Shown: positions 8,009-16,979 of the stretch, piece after piece | Layout: every line of letters begins with the position of its first letter | Position numbering within the stretch: the first letter of the stretch is position 1 | Made by a program: the position numbers and the translations under genes | Origin: Planctomycetota bacterium | Lineage (GTDB): Bacteria > Planctomycetota > B15-G4 > SIAN01 | Length of the DNA: 64,000 bases | Assembly: GCA_028289345.1 (NCBI GenBank) | Contig: JANQQL010000025.1 | Coordinates: forward strand, 310,001-374,000 | Direction: 5' to 3' | Notes under the pieces: model-generated | Seen by the model: only the letters and a program-made list of their open reading frames with translations | Databases searched by the model: none | What the model was told of the DNA's origin: nothing

Positions 8009-10642
8009 ATGAGTGAAGGGGCGGCCCCTCCCGAACTGGTTGCCCAGGCGTTGGAGCGTCTGGAGGACGACGGCGAGAGGGGGCTCCGGGAATTCCTTGC
8101 CGAGCATCCCCAGCACGCGGAGGCGATTCGCGCCCAGGTGTCCCGGCTTTCCGGGACCGGTCTCATCCACGTGGCCGTCCCGGAACGTCTCGGCGATTTC
8201 CGCATTGAAAAGAAGCTGGGCGAAGGCGGCATGGGCGCCGTCTATCTGGCGGTCCAGGAATCGCTGAACCGCGAAGTCGCCCTGAAGGTCATTCGACCGG
8301 ACCAGCTGTTCTTCGCGAATGCCAAGGATCGATTCCTTCGCGAAGTCGAAGTGGTGGCCGGGCTTCAGCATCCCGGCATCGTGCCGATTCACTGGGTGGG
8401 GGAAGAGCGCGGCGTTCCCTACTTCGCGATGGAACGGGTGCCAGGAGCGAGCCTTGGCGACGTGCTTCGGTCCTTGCGCTCTCGCGATCCGGGTTCGCTG
8501 TACGGTGTGGATCTGCTCCGGGCGACTCTCGCTTGCAGCGACTCCGAAGAATCGCTGCCGTCGCCGGGAAGCGCGGACGAATGGGTGGATGCGGTCTTCC
8601 GGTTGATCTTGCAGATCACGGAATCGCTGGAACACGCCCATGGTCGCGGCGTGCTCCACCGAGATCTCAAGCCCGGCAACGTGATGATCACTCCCGACGG
8701 TCGAGCCATCGTTCTGGATTTTGGCCTGGCCAGCACGATCTCGTCGTCGAAGCTGACGCGCACCGGATCGCGGCTCGGTTCTCTGGCCTACATGTCCCCC
8801 GAGCAAGTGCAGGGGAGCACGCTGGACGAGCGATCCGATGTCTATTCGCTGGGTGTCACTCTCTATGAGTTGCTGACCCTGCACACCCCGTTCGATTCCG
8901 AGACGGCAGAGTCGTTGCCGGGACGAATCTTGGCGGGAGGGCCGCCGCCGGTGCGCCGTTGGAACTCCACCGTGCCCTGGGACGCCGAGACCGTCTGCTT
9001 GACCGCGATGGATCACGATCCGTCTCGACGCTACGCCTCCATGGCGGACTTTCGAGAGGACGTGGCGCGATTCCTCGAGCGGCGGCCGATTCTTGCTCGT
9101 CGTCCGGGCGCGTTGTTGCGGCTGAAGCGATTCACCCAGCGCCACCCGGCCTGGGCCGTGGGCGTGTGCTTCGGATTTCTCCTGTTCGTGGTGACGCCCC
9201 TGGTGTTCTTGGTTCGAGAAATCAGCACCAGCCGAGCGCTTCGGGAATCCCAACGGCAGATCCAACACGAGGCGCGAGTTTCCCAGTCGACTTTGGACTT
9301 CCTCAATGAGGACTTGCTGAAGCAAGTTTCGCCCAAGAACCTCGGCAAGGACGTCTTGATGCGGGATGTGTTGGACGTCGCTTCCGAGCGGGTGGACCAG
9401 AGATTCCCGGACGAGCCTTTGGTGGAGGCCGCACTCCGAGAGACGTTGGGAGACACCTATCGGCGGTTGGGAGTCGAGCAGGAAGCTCTTCATCATTTGC
9501 GACTGGCGGTGGACCTCTACGTTGAACACCTCGGGAAGGACCACCCCGAGACCGAGTTGTGCCAGGTCCGGCTGGCGGGGTTGCTCCAAGACACGGGAGA
9601 ACTCGACGAAGCCCTGAGCCTCGCGATGCCCGTGTACGAGAAGCGGCTCGAGCGCTACGGGCCCGAGCATTCCGAAACCCTGACATCCATGAACAACCTG
9701 GGGCTGTTGCACCTGGAGCGTGGCGAGTACGGACCCGCCGAAGAATTCTTGAAAGAAACTCTCGAACAGCGTTTGAGACTCCTGGGAGAGGAGCACAAGC
9801 ACACGCTCACGACGATGAGCAATCTGGCTTACCTCTATGAACAGATGGGACGACTGGAGGAGGCCGAGCACTGGGCGCAGAAGGAACTCGCGCTTTGTCG
9901 AGAGCTCGTGGGGGAAGAGCATCCGGACACGCTGGTTTCCATGAACAACACCGCGACTTTGCTCGCGCGTCTCAATCGCCACGACGAATCGCTTCGCATG
10001 CGCGCCGAGGCTCTACCGCTTTCGCGCAAGGTCCGAGGCGTGGATCATCCGGACACCGTCATCTTGCTCATCAATCAGGCCATGGGCCTGATGAACCAGC
10101 AGCAAGACCAGCAAGCAGAGGAGTTCTTGGCTCAGGCGGAGGCCGCGACGAAGGGTTACGAGGAAGATCACCCGCTGCGCCTGAAAGTGCAGTTGATCCG
10201 GGCTCAGCACCTGTCTTTCCTGGGTAGGTTCGAAGAAGCGGTCGAGATCTCCGCCCCGGTGTCCGAAGTCTGCCGCGAAAAGTGGAGCGAGGATCATCCT
10301 CGGACTCGAGAGGCGATGAAGACCTACGCCTACGCCCTGGATTCCAGCGGCGACTGGGAATTGGCGGAGGAAGTCTTCGAAGAAATCATCGAGTATCACG
10401 CCGATTCCCGCGGCATCGACCTGGCCGAGGTGTGTTACTACTCCGGTCGTTCGCGATTGCGCCGGGGCCAGTTCGAAGACGCGAAACCGTACCTGGAAGA
10501 TGCTTACGATCGATTCGTGGAGCTACAAGGCGTCGAGTCCGCGCGAACACGGAACGTCGCCCGATTGCTCGCCGAGCTTCACCAGCAGCTCGGGGACCAA
10601 GAGGCCATGAATCGCTGGAGCGGTCTCGCCAATCGAGAATGA
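8009..10642 (+). CDS. Transmembrane Ser/Thr protein kinase with kinesin-light-chain-type TPRs
   Basis: 877 residues from ATG 8009, preceded by GGAGAAAAGG. The kinase domain spans about 62-358: glycine loop LGEGGMGAVY (70-79), catalytic K93 in VALK, H217-R-D219 with KPGN, D237-F-G, and YMSPEQ. All catalytic residues are present, so it should be active. A membrane segment lies at about 381-402 (AWAVGVCFGFLLFVVTPLVF). The rest is a TPR array with ~42-residue spacing and the H-P-D/E-T turn of kinesin-light-chain repeats (GKDHPETE, GPEHSETL, GEEHPDTL, GVDHPDTV). Hence a cytoplasmic kinase and, probably, an extracytoplasmic protein-binding array. The first ~60 residues are a helical leader common in planctomycete kinases. 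No partner gene is evident nearby. Confidence 0.93.
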   Translation: MSEGAAPPELVAQALERLEDDGERGLREFLAEHPQHAEAIRAQVSRLSGTGLIHVAVPERLGDFRIEKKLGEGGMGAVYLAVQESLNREVALKVIRPDQLFFANAKDRFLREVEVVAGLQHPGIVPIHWVGEERGVPYFAMERVPGASLGDVLRSLRSRDPGSLYGVDLLRATLACSDSEESLPSPGSADEWVDAVFRLILQITESLEHAHGRGVLHRDLKPGNVMITPDGRAIVLDFGLASTISSSKLTRTGSRLGSLAYMSPEQVQGSTLDERSDVYSLGVTLYELLTLHTPFDSETAESLPGRILAGGPPPVRRWNSTVPWDAETVCLTAMDHDPSRRYASMADFREDVARFLERRPILARRPGALLRLKRFTQRHPAWAVGVCFGFLLFVVTPLVFLVREISTSRALRESQRQIQHEARVSQSTLDFLNEDLLKQVSPKNLGKDVLMRDVLDVASERVDQRFPDEPLVEAALRETLGDTYRRLGVEQEALHHLRLAVDLYVEHLGKDHPETELCQVRLAGLLQDTGELDEALSLAMPVYEKRLERYGPEHSETLTSMNNLGLLHLERGEYGPAEEFLKETLEQRLRLLGEEHKHTLTTMSNLAYLYEQMGRLEEAEHWAQKELALCRELVGEEHPDTLVSMNNTATLLARLNRHDESLRMRAEALPLSRKVRGVDHPDTVILLINQAMGLMNQQQDQQAEEFLAQAEAATKGYEEDHPLRLKVQLIRAQHLSFLGRFEEAVEISAPVSEVCREKWSEDHPRTREAMKTYAYALDSSGDWELAEEVFEEIIEYHADSRGIDLAEVCYYSGRSRLRRGQFEDAKPYLEDAYDRFVELQGVESARTRNVARLLAELHQQLGDQEAMNRWSGLANRE

Positions 10643-10760
10643 GGTCCGCCGTCGTGGGTGTCTTGGTCGCACCCACGCAATCCGCGAAGGTGTTCGCTCA
10701 GGGAGTACGGCCCACTTCGTTTCGGTACGATGAGGCGCGCGGACCCTTCTCTCGCAACGT

Positions 10761-10791
10761 CGCGATCATTTGGATCGCGGTTCGCTTTCTT
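10761..10791 (+). terminator. Possible terminator downstream of the kinase gene
   Basis: CGCGATC-ATTTG-GATCGCG is a perfect 7-bp stem followed by the T-rich TTCGCTTTCTT. A second hairpin, CGTGGGTG/CACCCACG at 10653-10677, lies closer to the kinase stop but has no T run. Confidence 0.35.
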
Positions 10792-10854
10792 CGAGCCCGG
10801 GAGAAATCCAGTCACGTTTGAGTCGGGTGTTGACTGCTCTCAGGAGAGATCGAG

Positions 10855-12168
10855 ATGAGTCTTGGGTGGATCGCTGTTGTCGTTGGCGTCTTGTTCGCTG
10901 CGGTTCCCGAAGAAGGGCTCGGCCAGGAGTCGCGACGCCGTTGGGAACGGCTCAATCGGATTCGCCGTGACAAGTTCGATCGCGTTCTCCCGGAAGTGAT
11001 GCGTGAGAACGAGATCGACATGTGGATCGTGATGATTCGCGAAGCCAACTACGGGACGCTCCACGCGGATCTGGGATTCGGCTACGCGTCCACGGACGGG
11101 TTCTACGTGTTCACGGACCGCGGCGGGGATCGCATCGAGCGGGCGGCATTGGGGATCGACGGCTACCACATCGAGCAGAGCCGAGCGTACGACCTGTTCG
11201 AGCCGGTCGATCGCTTGGCGGAGTTCGTGCGAGAGAGAGACCCGCAACGAATCGGAGTGAATCTGTCGCGGGCGATCGGTCCGGCGGACACGTTGTCCCA
11301 CACCGGGTACCTGCAACTGCAAGAGACTCTCGGCGAGCCTTACTCCGGGCGTCTCGTCTCGGCAGAGAAACTGGTGTCGGACTTTCGCTCGCGCCGGGTG
11401 GCTTCCGAGATCGTGGCCTTTGGCGAAGCGGCGGAGATCTCCCGAACCCTGGCCGAACGGGCCTTCTCGAACGAGGTCATCGAGCCCGGGGTGACCGCTC
11501 TGGAAGACGTGGCTTGGTGGCTGATGGACCGTCAGTTCGAGCAGGGGCTTGGCAGCTCGTTCGGAATGCCGTCGGTCTATGTCACCGGCCCCCAAGGAAT
11601 CGAAGCGATCTCGACCGACCGCATCATTCAGCGGGGCGATTTGCTGATGCTCGACTGGGGAGTCGGGTATCTGAACATGTACACCGACATGAAGCGGATG
11701 GCGTATGTCTTGAAGGAGGGGGAGTCCGAGGCTCCCGCGGGTCTGCAGCACGCGTTCGATCAAGGCCGCAAGGCACGCGCCATCATCGCCAACGCCATTC
11801 GCGCCGGGATTCCGGCGTCCCAATCCGAGAAAGAAATCTACGCGGCCCTCGCCGAAGCGGGGTTTCAGCAGATCGAATTCAACCAACCGACGGACGATCC
11901 AGACACCACGGACATCGTCATCGGCTGTCACTCGGTGGGGAACACAGGTCACGGCATCGGACCGTCCATCGCGTTCTTCAATCCGGTTCGTTTCGAGTAC
12001 GTCTTGCAGTCCAGCAACTTGTTGTCCATCGAACTGTTCGCCTACACGGCGATGCCGGAGTGGGGGGGCAAGAAGGCGCGAATTCCCTTGGAAGACGATG
12101 CGGTGCTGACCGAACGTGGCATCGAGTGGTTGGTGCCGGCGAATGAGCGAATCCTCCTGGTGAGGTGA
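10855..12168 (+). CDS. Secreted M24-family metallopeptidase (Xaa-Pro aminopeptidase-like)
   Basis: 437 residues from ATG 10855 after AGGAGA. An N-terminal hydrophobic signal ends near residue 24 (GLGQE). The creatinase-like N-terminal domain (about 30-180) is followed by the pita-bread fold. The five metal ligands of M24 enzymes can be placed: D267 (LMLDWG), D278 (MYTDMKR), H366 (NTGHGIG), E393 (LSIELFAY) and E413 (IPLEDDAV). A periplasmic or secreted dimetal aminopeptidase acting on Xaa-Pro or similar peptides is the best reading; the exact specificity cannot be told. It stands between the kinase gene and a beta-lactamase-family hydrolase gene on the same strand, with 72 bp to the latter, so co-transcription with the hydrolase is possible. 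Confidence 0.85.
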   Translation: MSLGWIAVVVGVLFAAVPEEGLGQESRRRWERLNRIRRDKFDRVLPEVMRENEIDMWIVMIREANYGTLHADLGFGYASTDGFYVFTDRGGDRIERAALGIDGYHIEQSRAYDLFEPVDRLAEFVRERDPQRIGVNLSRAIGPADTLSHTGYLQLQETLGEPYSGRLVSAEKLVSDFRSRRVASEIVAFGEAAEISRTLAERAFSNEVIEPGVTALEDVAWWLMDRQFEQGLGSSFGMPSVYVTGPQGIEAISTDRIIQRGDLLMLDWGVGYLNMYTDMKRMAYVLKEGESEAPAGLQHAFDQGRKARAIIANAIRAGIPASQSEKEIYAALAEAGFQQIEFNQPTDDPDTTDIVIGCHSVGNTGHGIGPSIAFFNPVRFEYVLQSSNLLSIELFAYTAMPEWGGKKARIPLEDDAVLTERGIEWLVPANERILLVR

Positions 12169-12240
12169 ACGGGGACGCGAGGTCCGCGGTAAGTGTGTCG
12201 GGCTCACTTCTCGCGTTGGAACGGGTAGAGGAGAATTGCG

Positions 12241-13356
12241 GTGAAGGCGCGACGTTTTTCGCAGGTGCTCGCTTTCTTGTTGCTGGTCACCGGGTTTGGG
12301 ATGCCCGCCCGCGCGTCGGATGTCGATGCGGCTCTCATCGACCGGTGGACCCAAGAGTGTGCTCAGTTGTTTGGTCCCGAGGAGCCGGGGGCGGCCGTCT
12401 TGGCCTCTTGTGAAGGCGATGTCGTGTTTCGGGGCAGCTTCGGATTGGCCAGTTTGGAGCTGGGAGTTCCTGTGGATTCAGACACGGCGTTCTGCCTCGC
12501 CTCGGTCACGAAGTCATTCACGGGGCTGGCGACCATGATGCTGATCGAACAAGAGCGGCTGTTCGTTGACGATCACGTGACCGATTTTCTGCCGTGGTTG
12601 ACGAAGGCGGAAGGGGTCACTGTCGAGCATCTCTTGACCCATACCTCTGGCATTCCGGACATGGACTCGGCGCCTGGGTACAACGAAGTGCTCCATCAGG
12701 AGGTGTCTCCCAAGGAGTTGATTGAAACGATTGCGACTCGCGAACTCGAGTTCGAGCCTGGGGAAAGATTCGAATACAGCAACATCAACTACGCGATCTT
12801 GGGTTACTTGATCGAGCTGGTCTCCGGGCAGCCTTGGGAGACCTTCTTGAAGAAGCGGATTTTCGATCCGGCGGGAATGTCGCGCAGCGACTACGGCGGC
12901 CATCGTCGCGTGTTGGCTGGAGCGGCCACCGGGTACACCCCGCGAGGCGGCGAGTGGGCCCATGCAAGAGCGCTCAGCTACACCCGCGGGTACGGACTCG
13001 GGGGCTTGTTCTCCACCGTCAACGACCTGGAGCGATGGCATCAAGCGCTGTCTTCCGGCCGCTACCTGTCCGAAGAGTCGTTCGAGCAGATGACGACCCC
13101 GTTCGTCCTCAACGACGGATCGGAAAGCGACTACGCCTACGGCTTTCGGTCGTTCGAGATCGGCGGATCCAAGGTGGTTCAGCACAGCGGGGCAATCTTC
13201 GGCTGGCGCACGAACTATCAGTACTTGCCGAAAGAGAACATCTTCGTCGTTGCACTCTGCAATCGAGACAGCGGGGGCAACGTGGATCCGCGGGAGCTGA
13301 CCGATGGCATTGCGCGCGATTTGCTGAAGACCCTCCGGGATCGCTCGGGGCAGTGA
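12241..13356 (+). CDS. Secreted serine hydrolase, beta-lactamase class C/PBP4* family
   Basis: 371 residues starting at GTG 12241, behind GAGGAG. The signal peptide ends near PARASD (about residue 26). All three penicillin-recognition motifs are intact: S88-V-T-K91, Y179-S-N181 and H315-S-G317. The family includes class C beta-lactamases, D-aminopeptidases and esterases, so the substrate cannot be assigned. It forms a useful contrast with the homologue at 23714, where these motifs are lost. It follows the M24 peptidase gene by 72 bp on the same strand. Confidence 0.88.
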   Translation: MKARRFSQVLAFLLLVTGFGMPARASDVDAALIDRWTQECAQLFGPEEPGAAVLASCEGDVVFRGSFGLASLELGVPVDSDTAFCLASVTKSFTGLATMMLIEQERLFVDDHVTDFLPWLTKAEGVTVEHLLTHTSGIPDMDSAPGYNEVLHQEVSPKELIETIATRELEFEPGERFEYSNINYAILGYLIELVSGQPWETFLKKRIFDPAGMSRSDYGGHRRVLAGAATGYTPRGGEWAHARALSYTRGYGLGGLFSTVNDLERWHQALSSGRYLSEESFEQMTTPFVLNDGSESDYAYGFRSFEIGGSKVVQHSGAIFGWRTNYQYLPKENIFVVALCNRDSGGNVDPRELTDGIARDLLKTLRDRSGQ

Positions 13357-13689
13357 TTGCGTGGGCCCCCCCAATGGTCCGCGGAGCGGTTGATTCTCTC
13401 TTGCCACCTTTGCGGCCGCCAACATCTTCGAACGGGGCCTCGGAGGCCCGGTCGATGGACTTTCGCTCAGCCGAAATCGCACCACCACGAATCGGTGGAC
13501 TCAGCAAGGAACCGAAGATGCCGGACCGGGCGCGAGGCCCTCTGGAGCCGAAGGGCTTTCTTCTAGCGTCCTCCGATGATCGTTGCGGTGCTCGCAGTGC
13601 TCGACGAAGGCAAAGGAATGGCGATCGACGGAGTCTGGTAATGTGCGACGTGTTCCCGGAATGAGTCTGGTCAGATCCTGAGGCAACCG
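13357..13689. other. 333-bp gap without a recognised gene
   Basis: A short hairpin GGGCCT-CGG-AGGCCC occurs at 13435-13449 without a T run. Open frames here have biased, repetitive composition and resemble no family. The promoter and ribosome binding site (CTGAGG) of the next gene should lie at the right end. Confidence 0.4.
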
Positions 13690-14388
13690 TTGGAAGACCC
13701 GGTCTACGCATTCGTGTTTTATGTGGTGTTCGTGATGTCGGCGACCTTTCACGAAGCGGCCCATGCATGGGCAGCCAAGAAGGGGGGAGACTTGACCGCG
13801 TACTGGGGCGGGCAGGTGTCCCTGGACCCCCGGCCCCACATTCGGCGAGAACCCTTCGGGATGGTGGTTCTGCCCGTGATCATGTTGTTCGTGAGCGGCT
13901 TTCCGTTCGGCTTCGCCAGTGCCCCCTATAACCCCCATTGGGAGCGACAGTTTCCCAAGCGTGCCGCTTGGATGGCCCTCGCCGGTCCGGGAGCAAACCT
14001 GGTTCTGGTGATTGCCGCGGCTTTGCTCATGCGCGTGGGCATCATGACCGACTTCCTGTACGCACCGGAGAGGATCGAGTTCACGGGTGTGGTCGGCTCT
14101 GACGCCGAGCGATTCGGAGAAGCGGCGGCGTTTCTCCTGAGCGCCACGTTCTCGCTGAATCTCATTCTCTTTGCCTTCAACCTGCTCCCTGTCCCACCTC
14201 TCGACGGTAGCAGCGGCATCCTGCTCTTCATGAGCAAAGGCGTCAGCGACCGCTACCTAGACTTCATGCGTCAGCCAGGCCTGAGCCTCATCGGGTTTCT
14301 CGTCGCCTACCAGCTCGCACCGCACGTCTTCGACCCCGTGTTCTCGGTGGCGATTGCCCTGCTGTATCCGGAGATCAGCTACTCCTGA
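13690..14388 (+). CDS. M50-family site-2-type membrane metalloprotease
   Basis: 232 residues from TTG 13690, with CTGAGG six bases upstream. The next in-frame Met lies only five residues before the zinc motif, so the TTG start is preferred. The first membrane helix carries H21-E22-x-x-H25 (FHEAAHAW), and a later helix carries the N-x-x-P-x-x-x-x-D-G-type motif (NLLPVPPLDG, D172), the third metal ligand of site-2 proteases. Four to five further hydrophobic segments are visible and no PDZ domain, so it belongs to the short FtsH-like/YwhC-type group. Such enzymes cleave within membranes, often releasing transcription or sigma factors; no partner gene is adjacent. Confidence 0.9.
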   Translation: MEDPVYAFVFYVVFVMSATFHEAAHAWAAKKGGDLTAYWGGQVSLDPRPHIRREPFGMVVLPVIMLFVSGFPFGFASAPYNPHWERQFPKRAAWMALAGPGANLVLVIAAALLMRVGIMTDFLYAPERIEFTGVVGSDAERFGEAAAFLLSATFSLNLILFAFNLLPVPPLDGSSGILLFMSKGVSDRYLDFMRQPGLSLIGFLVAYQLAPHVFDPVFSVAIALLYPEISYS

Positions 14389-14646
14389 ATTCAGTCCGGG
14401 GAGTCGACGTGGAAGCACGGTGAGTTGACCAGATCCTGCATTCACGCGGGCCCTGAGTGGCTTGCTGCGCAAACGCGAGTCGATCTTGGCCAGAAGCTTT
14501 GGCTGACTCGCCAGGCGGATCCCTGAAGAAGTCCTTGGGGGCTCGATTCGCGGTTTGGAGTGCGTCGTCAGACCCTCGGTTGGTCGTCTAGAGCCTTCTT
14601 CGTGGTGTGTTCGTGCGGCGTTGATTCGCGAATTGCCGCGCGGGTC

Positions 14647-14691
14647 TGAGAAACGAAAAGAGGGGCCGGCGAACGAGTTCGCCGGCCCCTC
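14647..14691 (-). terminator. Rho-independent terminator of glutamine synthetase
   Basis: A perfect 14-bp inverted repeat (14660-14673 with 14678-14691, loop CGAG) begins 16 bp beyond the glutamine synthetase stop. Read on the minus strand, it is followed by CTTTTCGTTTCTC, a fitting T-rich tail. The rest of the 14389-14707 gap shows nothing recognisable. Confidence 0.88.
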
Positions 14692-14707
14692 GGAGGTTGT
14701 GTTGGTG

Positions 14708-16138
14708 TCAGAAATCGCTCCACAAGTACTGATTGGTGACTTCGTGGTGGAACTGGACTTCCAGGGACTTCACCCGATTGCCCAGAGCCTTGGGGCAGCG
14801 TTCGGCGGACGCCATCTTGGCTTCCGCAAACTTGCCGTGAGCGACTTCTCCCAGCAGTTCCGTGGAATAGCGGCTGGCCTTGAAGATGCGGATGGCGTCG
14901 TGGATGTTGTCCGGCAGGTAGCGAGTTCGGGCGCGCTTGGTTTCGTCCGCCGTCTCGACGGGGCCTTCCAGGCCGGTCTTCAGCAAGGAGTAGATCACCA
15001 GGTATGGATTGGCGTCCGGAGCGACCGAGCGCACTTCCACCCGTGCCGAACGTTCATTGGCGACCGGGATGCGCACCATGGCGCCACGGTTGCTGGCCGA
15101 GGCCTTGATCTGGTTGGGTGCTTCGTACGCTGGATCCAGGCGCCGGTACGAGTTCACGCTGCTGTTCAGCACCAGGCAAAGATCCGGAGCGTTCGACAGG
15201 ATGCGATCGATGAACTCCCAGCCGGAAGCCGAGAGACCATCCTTGCCCTTGGCGTCGTGGAAGAGGTTCTGGCCGTCGCGGCTCAGGGACAAGTTGGTGT
15301 GCATTCCGTTGCCGTTCACGCCGGCGACCGGCTTCGGGAGGAACGAAGCTGTCATGTCTAGGTTCTGAGCGACCTGGCGGCAGAGCAGCTTGTAGAGCTG
15401 GACCTGATCCGCAGCGATGGATGCCTCCGTGTAGGAGTAGTTCATCTCGAACTGGGAGGGCGCGACCTCGGGGTGGTCTTTCTCATTGGTGAAGCCCATG
15501 GCGCGCTGCACTTCGGCGGCGCAGTCGATGAAGCGACGCAGGGGGTCCCCCGGAAGGGAGTGGTAGTAACCGCCAGTGCTGATGAACTCGAAGGCGCCGG
15601 TCTTCGGATAGCGACGTTCCGCATCGCCTCCTTTGAACAGGAAGCCTTCGATTTCGTTCGCGGCGTTGCAGACCGTTCCGTCCTTCTTGTACATGTTTTC
15701 GGTGAAGTCCTTCAGCCGAGAGCGAAGGTCTGCGTGATAGGGGCTACCGTCCCGTTCGCGCACTTCCGCGAACACCAACACCTTGCCCGGCCCGAAGACG
15801 TCCGCGGGTAGCCAGTAGAACGCCGGCCAGTCGATGGCCAGGCGAAGGTCGGATTCGTGCTGCTCCGAGAAGCCGCGGATCGAAGAGCCGTCGAACGTGA
15901 GGTTGTCGCCGGACTTCAGCAAGAAGCGCTTGTCGTAGTCCAGCATGTGCAGCCGTCCCTCGAGATCCGAGAAGCACACGGTCACTGCCTTGATGCGCTT
16001 TTCATCCGTCAGGTAGCGGTGCCGCTCTTCGGTCACTTGATCCACCGGGACCCGCTCCATTCGCGCGATCTTGGCGGCGGTGTTCATCTCCTCGAGCTGG
16101 TCGTAGGGGATCTCGAGGAAGTCGCGAAGGGGGTCCAT
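14708..16138 (-). CDS. glnA: Glutamine synthetase, type I fold
   Basis: ATP-dependent ammonia assimilation, glutamate to glutamine. I use ATG 16138, which has GGAGAG upstream and gives 476 residues; the frame extends to 16267 but that leader has no homology. Family motifs are visible: FDGSSIRGFS (beta-grasp/catalytic junction), GNGMHTNLSLS (catalytic, ATP-side histidine), and NSYRRLDPAYEAPNQ with NRGAMVRIP (active-site arginines). The C-terminus (VTNQYLWSDF) lacks a recognisable adenylylation loop of the NLYDLPPEE type, so regulation by GlnE-type adenylylation is uncertain. The gene is monocistronic: a strong intrinsic terminator follows and a long AT-rich region precedes it. No glnB or ntr gene is visible nearby. 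Confidence 0.93.
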   Translation of the reverse strand: MDPLRDFLEIPYDQLEEMNTAAKIARMERVPVDQVTEERHRYLTDEKRIKAVTVCFSDLEGRLHMLDYDKRFLLKSGDNLTFDGSSIRGFSEQHESDLRLAIDWPAFYWLPADVFGPGKVLVFAEVRERDGSPYHADLRSRLKDFTENMYKKDGTVCNAANEIEGFLFKGGDAERRYPKTGAFEFISTGGYYHSLPGDPLRRFIDCAAEVQRAMGFTNEKDHPEVAPSQFEMNYSYTEASIAADQVQLYKLLCRQVAQNLDMTASFLPKPVAGVNGNGMHTNLSLSRDGQNLFHDAKGKDGLSASGWEFIDRILSNAPDLCLVLNSSVNSYRRLDPAYEAPNQIKASASNRGAMVRIPVANERSARVEVRSVAPDANPYLVIYSLLKTGLEGPVETADETKRARTRYLPDNIHDAIRIFKASRYSTELLGEVAHGKFAEAKMASAERCPKALGNRVKSLEVQFHHEVTNQYLWSDF

Positions 16139-16264
16139 CAGAGGCTCTCCGAATGTTGAGAGCGGCCCCCGGGGAGGAAGCCGCTCGTTCCTGGTCCAGA
16201 CACCATCGTCTGGGCGGAGACCGAGCTTGAGATCCGTCCCACGCAACCCGGGACGATCCTCGAT

Positions 16265-16390
16265 CACTCAGCCAACGAACGAAGATTAATTCATGAAATA
16301 GGTTAGTCGAGCGGTTACTTAGTCTTTTTGTCGAGTTATTTAGACTAGTTGGGTTGCTTTTAGAGGTTTTGTTAGAAGGTTAGGGCGCGG
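16265..16390 (-). promoter_or_regulatory. AT-rich upstream region of glutamine synthetase
   Basis: Composition drops abruptly here; at 16321-16380 only 21 of 60 bases are G or C, in an otherwise GC-rich window. It holds repeated GTCGAG and TTAGTC/AGACTA elements, including the inverted repeat TAGTCT ... AGACTA. This is the natural place for the glnA promoter and operators. I cannot assign -35/-10 boxes or a sigma-54 site. Confidence 0.5.
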
Positions 16391-16979
16391 TGGATTCCTT
16401 CACCTTGGCGTGATTCCCCCGGGGAAACGCTCGTTGGGCGCGGCCGAACGCCCGCCGCTGGCTCCCTGGGAGGGGATGTCTGCAAGCCCCTCCGCTCAGC
16501 TCTCGGGGGCGACCGTCGTCCCAGGCGTCCCGGGCCCACTCGCCAATAGCGACGGGAGGGTAGTGACAGGGACTCCGGGTGGCAGAGATCAGGGACCGTC
16601 GGCCCGTTGGAATGACGAACCCGCCTCTTCAGCCAAGCTCGAATGGGGTTTCAAGGTCCTTCCGGCGCCTCGCAGGCCGAGGCCTCGGAATGCCCGATCG
16701 GGAGATTCCCATGCCCGGCGAGAAGGTCGCCGCACGGAATCGGTGCCCACGTCGAGGATTGGGAGACAACCGCACCGGCGAGGCCCCATCGGGCGCGGAA
16801 CGACTTCGTCCACCGCCTGCTAGCCGTTCCGACCCGGGGAGATTCCCTTGGGTGTCGGGGCCGGTCACGGCCGACTTGGGTTCCCCTAACGCGAAGAAGG
16901 CCCGAGCGCGCCATCGCACCCAGGCCCCCGAATCGGTTTCGAAGTTTGTTTCGTTGGTTGTCGCGGCTGCGTGAATCAG
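16391..16979. other. GC-rich stretch without a recognised gene
   Basis: About 590 bp with no convincing coding frame. It contains several small inverted repeats (CCCGATCGGG near 16695; GGCCG-GTCA-CGGCC near 16860) and a repeated GGGAGATTCCC-like string (near 16700 and 16840). I checked for tRNA, tmRNA, RNase P and SRP RNA signatures by eye and found none. An unrecognised structured RNA is possible but unsupported. Confidence 0.35.

Noticed and set aside
7889..9982. 697-codon minus-strand frame over the kinase gene
   Set aside because: Antisense to an intact kinase-TPR gene with all catalytic motifs; composition is typical of a mirror frame.
16139..16400. Possible glutamine riboswitch or sigma-54 promoter before glnA
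   Set aside because: Neither the conserved riboswitch core nor a TGGCAC-N5-TTGCA element could be found.
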